Source: Burkholderiales bacterium (lineage in GTDB: Bacteria; Pseudomonadota; Gammaproteobacteria; Burkholderiales; SG8-41). Taken from it: 9,399 nt of DNA. A program made the translations under genes and the position numbers. The notes beneath the pieces are model-generated. The model saw nothing but the letters and a program-made list of their open reading frames with translations. It had not been told where the DNA came from and searched no databases. Within the stretch, counting starts at the first letter, position 1; every line of letters begins with the position of its first letter. The stretch spans positions 1-9,399 of the forward strand of contig JAIESJ010000138.1 of the NCBI GenBank assembly GCA_019746155.1. The letters run 5' to 3'. Shown in pieces: positions 6,965 through 9,399 of the stretch.

Positions 6965-6970
6965 CCTCCT
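6965..6970 (-). promoter_or_regulatory. consensus AGGAGG Shine-Dalgarno site with no assigned gene
   Basis: A full anti-16S match on the minus strand, 6 nt before an ATG at 6958 and 159 nt before the otsB GTG. It is too far from otsB to serve it directly. It therefore suggests that something small is translated between it and otsB. Confidence 0.5.
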
Positions 6971-7105
6971 CTTCGCGTTTTATTTACACCGCCCCACAAC
7001 AGGCGAATGAACGACGGTTCGATGTATCCCTGCTACGCGCGTAAGTGCGCGACGGGACAACGGATCATTGTTGTTCTTTTTATGTGACAGCGGTTATCGG
7101 AGAAG

Positions 7106-7127
7106 TTCCCGCCGATTTTAGCGGGAA
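7106..7127. terminator. 7-bp hairpin between the LUD gene and otsB, possible terminator
   Basis: A perfect TTCCCGC/GCGGGAA stem with an 8-nt AT-rich loop. On the plus strand GTTTTT (7130-7135) follows after a short A-rich spacer. On the minus strand, the direction of the neighbouring genes, it is followed only by CTTCTCC. It would fit a terminator 65 bp after the LUD stop, but the missing T-run in that direction makes this weak. It may instead be a regulatory stem in the otsB leader. Confidence 0.3.
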
Positions 7128-7191
7128 AAGTTTTTCTTGCTAAATCAACGAGGTATTTTCCGATGCCGCCCCGGAAATCGTGCCCACGAAA

Positions 7192-7848
7192 TTACGCTCC
7201 GCCGTTGGTCAGAATAATATGCACGCGATAGGGGCCGTGTGCGCCGAGGGTCACGGTCTGCTCGATGTCGGCGGTGCGCGAAGGTCCGGAAATAAAATTG
7301 ACCGCGCGCGGCATGTGCTCGAATTCCGCGCGCAGCAGTTGCCATGCGTCCTCCATGCCGCGCACGATGCGCGCGCGGCTCACCACCGCGATATGCGTCT
7401 CCGGCAGCAGGCTCACCGCGGCCGGCGTGCGCGGTCCCGACACCATCATCAGCGTGCCGGTCTCGGCAATGGCGCAGAATGCGCCGGTGATGCCCACCAG
7501 GTCGTCGCCGCGCGCGTTGCGCGCCTCGACCTCTATCCCGCTGCCTGCCCAGTCGAGGTCGATGAATTCTTTCCAGCACACGGCGCGCAGCGGCAGATTG
7601 TTTTCGCGCAGATAGGCAGCGGTTGCCGCCGGTATTCCGCCTGTCGAGCCGGCCTCGTGCCAGGTGCTGGCGAGACTCAGGACGCGCTCACGAAAGCGCG
7701 TAACCAGGTCCCAGTCGGATGCAGGGCGCGGGCCCTGCGGATGCGCGCGGAGGTGCGCGCGAACCGCTTCGCGCTCGGCCTCACCCGGCGCGATACTTCT
7801 GCCCTGCGCGGCGCGGATGCGCGCCAGAATGTTGTCGCGTGATGTCAT
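7192..7848 (-). CDS. LutC/YkgG-type LUD-domain protein
   Basis: A 218-aa soluble protein of the LUD family (PF02589). LutC-type members usually act with two iron-sulfur partners, LutA and LutB, in L-lactate oxidation, but LUD proteins also occur alone with no assigned role. Seen: N-terminal helix SRDNILARIRAA (3-14), then the core DLVGITGAFCAIAETGTLMM (116-135) with SGPRTP and SLLPETHIAVV, and the C-terminal ISGPSRTADIEQTVTLGAHG (186-205). The last of these is the most typical LutC stretch. The ATG at 7848 was preferred to an in-frame codon 22 residues upstream (7914) because LutC proteins start at this helix and the extra residues are encoded by the heptamer repeat. It has no clear SD. It follows the mmsA gene by 76 bp, same strand, probably the same transcript. 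No LutA/LutB-like gene is in the window, so lactate oxidation is not supported by context. Confidence 0.87.
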   Translation of the reverse strand: MTSRDNILARIRAAQGRSIAPGEAEREAVRAHLRAHPQGPRPASDWDLVTRFRERVLSLASTWHEAGSTGGIPAATAAYLRENNLPLRAVCWKEFIDLDWAGSGIEVEARNARGDDLVGITGAFCAIAETGTLMMVSGPRTPAAVSLLPETHIAVVSRARIVRGMEDAWQLLRAEFEHMPRAVNFISGPSRTADIEQTVTLGAHGPYRVHIILTNGGA

Positions 7849-7854
7849 GGTAAA

Positions 7855-7930
7855 GGGCGTGAAAAGTGAAGTGTGAAACGTTGAACGTCGGTCTTGGCCG
7901 CATTTGCATTTCACTATTCACCTTTCACCC
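7855..7930. repeat. degenerate GTGAAAn heptamers arranged as an imperfect inverted repeat
   Basis: On the plus strand four 7-bp units follow each other from 7859: GTGAAAA, GTGAAGT, GTGAAAC, GTTGAAC. On the minus strand from about 7928 run GTGAAAG, GTGAATA, GTGAAAT and a decayed unit. The two blocks face each other. The arms (7855-7878 and 7909-7930) pair over 22 bp with a 2-nt bulge and three mismatches, around a loop of about 30 nt. The right arm includes the mmsA stop codon (7927-7925); the left arm ends 6 bp before the LUD start. A transcript could fold here, as a processing site, attenuator or weak barrier between the two genes. Confidence 0.65.
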
Positions 7931-9399
7931 AAGAGTCGGCATGTTGAGGCCGGGCGCTGCGGCGTCGCCGGACGGCCAGCGCGTGGTCACGACCTTGGTG
8001 CGCGTGTAGAAACTGACCCCCTCCATGCCGTGCACGTGCAGGTCGCCGAACAGCGAATTCTTCCAGCCGCCGAACGAGAAAAACGCCATCGGCACCGGGA
8101 TCGGCACGTTGACGCCGACCATGCCGACTTCGATCTCGTTCTGGAAGCGGCGGGCGGCGCTGCCGGAGCGCGTGAAAATCGCCGTGCCGTTGCCGTAGGG
8201 GTTGCTGTTGACGAGCCGGATCGCCTCATCCAGCGTCTGCGTGCGCAACACCACCAGCACCGGTCCGAAGATTTCGTCCCTGTAAATCGTCATCTCCGGC
8301 CGTACGTGATCGAACAGCGTCGGCCCGAGGAAAAAGCCCTCGCCGTGCTTGAAGCCGCGACCGTCGAGCACCAGCCTTGCGCCTTCCCTCTCGCCCGTGT
8401 CCACGTAGCCCTTGACGCGATCGCGGTGCGCGCGGGTAATGAGCGGCCCCATTTCGATGCCGTGCTGGTCGCCCGGCCCGACCGGCAGCTTCGCCGCTTT
8501 CTGTCGGATCTTCTCCACCAGCGCGTCGCCCGCGTCCCCCACCGCCACCACCGCAGAAATCGCCATGCAGCGCTCGCCCGCCGAGCCGTAGGCCGCGCCG
8601 ACCAGCGCGTCGGCCGTGAAATCGAGATCGGCGTCGGGCAGCACCACGGCATGGTTCTTGGCCCCGCCCAGCGCCTGCACGCGCTTGCCGCTGCGCGCTG
8701 CGGTTTCATACACGTACCTGGCGATCGGCGTGGAGCCGACGAACGACACCGCCTTGATGTCGGGATGCGCGAGAATCGCGTCCACCGCCTCCTTGTCGCC
8801 GTGCACGACGTTGAACACGCCGTCGGGAAGCCCCGCTTCCGTGAACAGTTCCGCCATGCGCATCGAGGCCGAGGGCACCTTCTCCGAGGGTTTCAGCACG
8901 AACGTGTTGCCGCACGCGATGGCCACCGGAAACATCCACAGCGGCACCATCACCGGGAAATTGAACGGGGTGATCCCGGCGCACACGCCGAGCGGCTGCA
9001 GCATCGAATGGCAGTCGACGCCGCGCCCCACGTCCTCCGCATGTTCGCCCTTCATCAGATGCGGCGCGCCGCTCGCGAACTCGACCACCTCGATGCCACG
9101 CTGCAGCGAGCCCGCGGCGTCGGCCAGCGTCTTGCCGTGCTCTTCGGTGATGAGACGCGTGAAATCATGGCGATGCGCCTCGAGCAGCTCGCGGAATCGC
9201 GTCAGAATGCGCGCCCGCCGGATCGCCGGCGTTGCGCGCCATTCCGGAAACGCGTTCTTCGCCGCGGCAACCGCGGCATCGATCTCGGCCTGGTTGCAAA
9301 ACGGCACTTTGCGCACCACTGCGCCAGTGGCCGGGTTGGTCACTTCGCCGCAACGGCCGCTGGTCGCCGCCTGCCGCTTGCCGTTGATCCACAGTGCAC
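7925..9399 (-). CDS. mmsA: CoA-acylating methylmalonate-semialdehyde dehydrogenase, 5'-truncated by the window edge
   Basis: An NAD-dependent enzyme that turns methylmalonate semialdehyde into propionyl-CoA, CO2 and NADH in valine (and, in some species, inositol) degradation; malonate semialdehyde gives acetyl-CoA. The window shows 490 residues. The frame continues past the GTG at 9343 to the window edge, with ALWINGKRQA before the conserved VTNPATG, so only some 5-15 N-terminal residues are missing. Motifs: ITPFNFPVMVPLWMFPVA (NAD-site segment), KPSEKVP, VSFVGSTPIARYVY, QALGGAKNH, and the catalytic AYGSAGERCMA with Cys277 (in-window numbering). The glutamate that most aldehyde dehydrogenases carry as general base before LGG is Ala here, as is usual for the CoA-dependent MMSDH group. 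EIFGPVL and the C-terminal FSFGGWKNSLFGDLHVHG are typical. The gene ends in a short non-conserved tail (AAPGLNMPTLG) just before the repeat. Confidence 0.94.
   Translation of the reverse strand, partial: ALWINGKRQAATSGRCGEVTNPATGAVVRKVPFCNQAEIDAAVAAAKNAFPEWRATPAIRRARILTRFRELLEAHRHDFTRLITEEHGKTLADAAGSLQRGIEVVEFASGAPHLMKGEHAEDVGRGVDCHSMLQPLGVCAGITPFNFPVMVPLWMFPVAIACGNTFVLKPSEKVPSASMRMAELFTEAGLPDGVFNVVHGDKEAVDAILAHPDIKAVSFVGSTPIARYVYETAARSGKRVQALGGAKNHAVVLPDADLDFTADALVGAAYGSAGERCMAISAVVAVGDAGDALVEKIRQKAAKLPVGPGDQHGIEMGPLITRAHRDRVKGYVDTGEREGARLVLDGRGFKHGEGFFLGPTLFDHVRPEMTIYRDEIFGPVLVVLRTQTLDEAIRLVNSNPYGNGTAIFTRSGSAARRFQNEIEVGMVGVNVPIPVPMAFFSFGGWKNSLFGDLHVHGMEGVSFYTRTKVVTTRWPSGDAAAPGLNMPTLG

Larger units (their letters stand above)
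6807..7191. other. 385-bp gap between the LUD gene and otsB: probable operon leader and promoter region
   Basis: No confident protein gene. Part of it, especially about 7060-7160, is clearly more AT-rich than the surrounding genes. Contents seen: a candidate 24-codon ORF at 6884-6958 (minus); short inverted repeats GAAC-4-GTTC at 7009-7020, CGCGC-6-GCGCG at 7036-7051, ACAAC-8-GTTGT at 7057-7074, TTCCCGC-8-GCGGGAA at 7106-7127, and TTTCCG-9-CGGAAA at 7157-7177. The otsB operon promoter should lie here, but no minus-strand -35/-10 pair has both good sequence and 16-18 bp spacing. The best AT-rich element is GTAAATAAAA, about 20 bp before the AGGAGG, with only a poor -35 19 bp away. Two plus-strand frames (6859-7044, 6869-7087) lack an SD and have no recognisable protein features. 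Confidence 0.55.

Noticed and set aside
7009..7020. GAAC-4-GTTC inverted repeat resembling a Gram-positive LexA (DinR) box
   Set aside because: The flanking bases do not match the full consensus, the arms are only 4 bp, and the window looks Gram-negative, where the LexA site differs.
7057..7080. ACAAC/GTTGT hairpin followed by TCTTTTT on the plus strand as a terminator
   Set aside because: A 5-bp AT-rich stem is too weak and no plus-strand gene precedes it.

Overview
The window looks like chromosomal DNA from a high-GC Gram-negative bacterium, most plausibly a proteobacterium and perhaps a betaproteobacterium. This rests on protein style, Shine-Dalgarno (SD) sites, GTG starts and gene content, and no rRNA or other phylogenetic marker is present. 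All convincing genes lie on the minus strand, so transcription runs from high to low coordinates. I see no tRNA, rRNA, CRISPR array, insertion sequence or phage gene.

Region A (about 7192-9399, transcribed first) holds the 5'-truncated end of a CoA-acylating methylmalonate-semialdehyde dehydrogenase (mmsA). A stand-alone LutC/YkgG-type LUD-domain protein follows it. The 76-bp gap between them carries degenerate GTGAAAn heptamers in two opposed blocks that form an imperfect inverted repeat.

Region B (6807-7191) is 385 bp without a confident gene. It contains a candidate 24-codon small ORF with an ideal ribosome-binding site, an overlapping 46-codon alternative that ends right at the next gene's SD, and a few short hairpins. 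It probably holds the promoter and leader of the operon below, but I could not fix a promoter.

Region C (226-6806) is a compact six-gene operon: otsB (trehalose-6-phosphate phosphatase), an MscS-type mechanosensitive channel, otsA (trehalose-6-phosphate synthase), a CPA2-like cation/proton antiporter without a regulatory domain, a YbdK-type GCS2 carboxylate-amine ligase, and a PuuD-like class I glutamine-amidotransferase-type hydrolase. Junctions are -4, -7, +27, -4 and +14 bp. The set reads as an osmotic-stress module: make a compatible solute (trehalose), release solutes on down-shock (MscS), move cations (antiporter), and build or hydrolyse a gamma-glutamyl compound (ligase plus hydrolase). 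The last pair has no assigned substrate. The antiporter appears to have Asn-Ser where Kef-type proteins have Gln-Asp.

Region D (1-225) holds a weak terminator after the operon and the first 20 codons of another minus-strand gene with a hydrophobic N-terminus, cut by the window edge.
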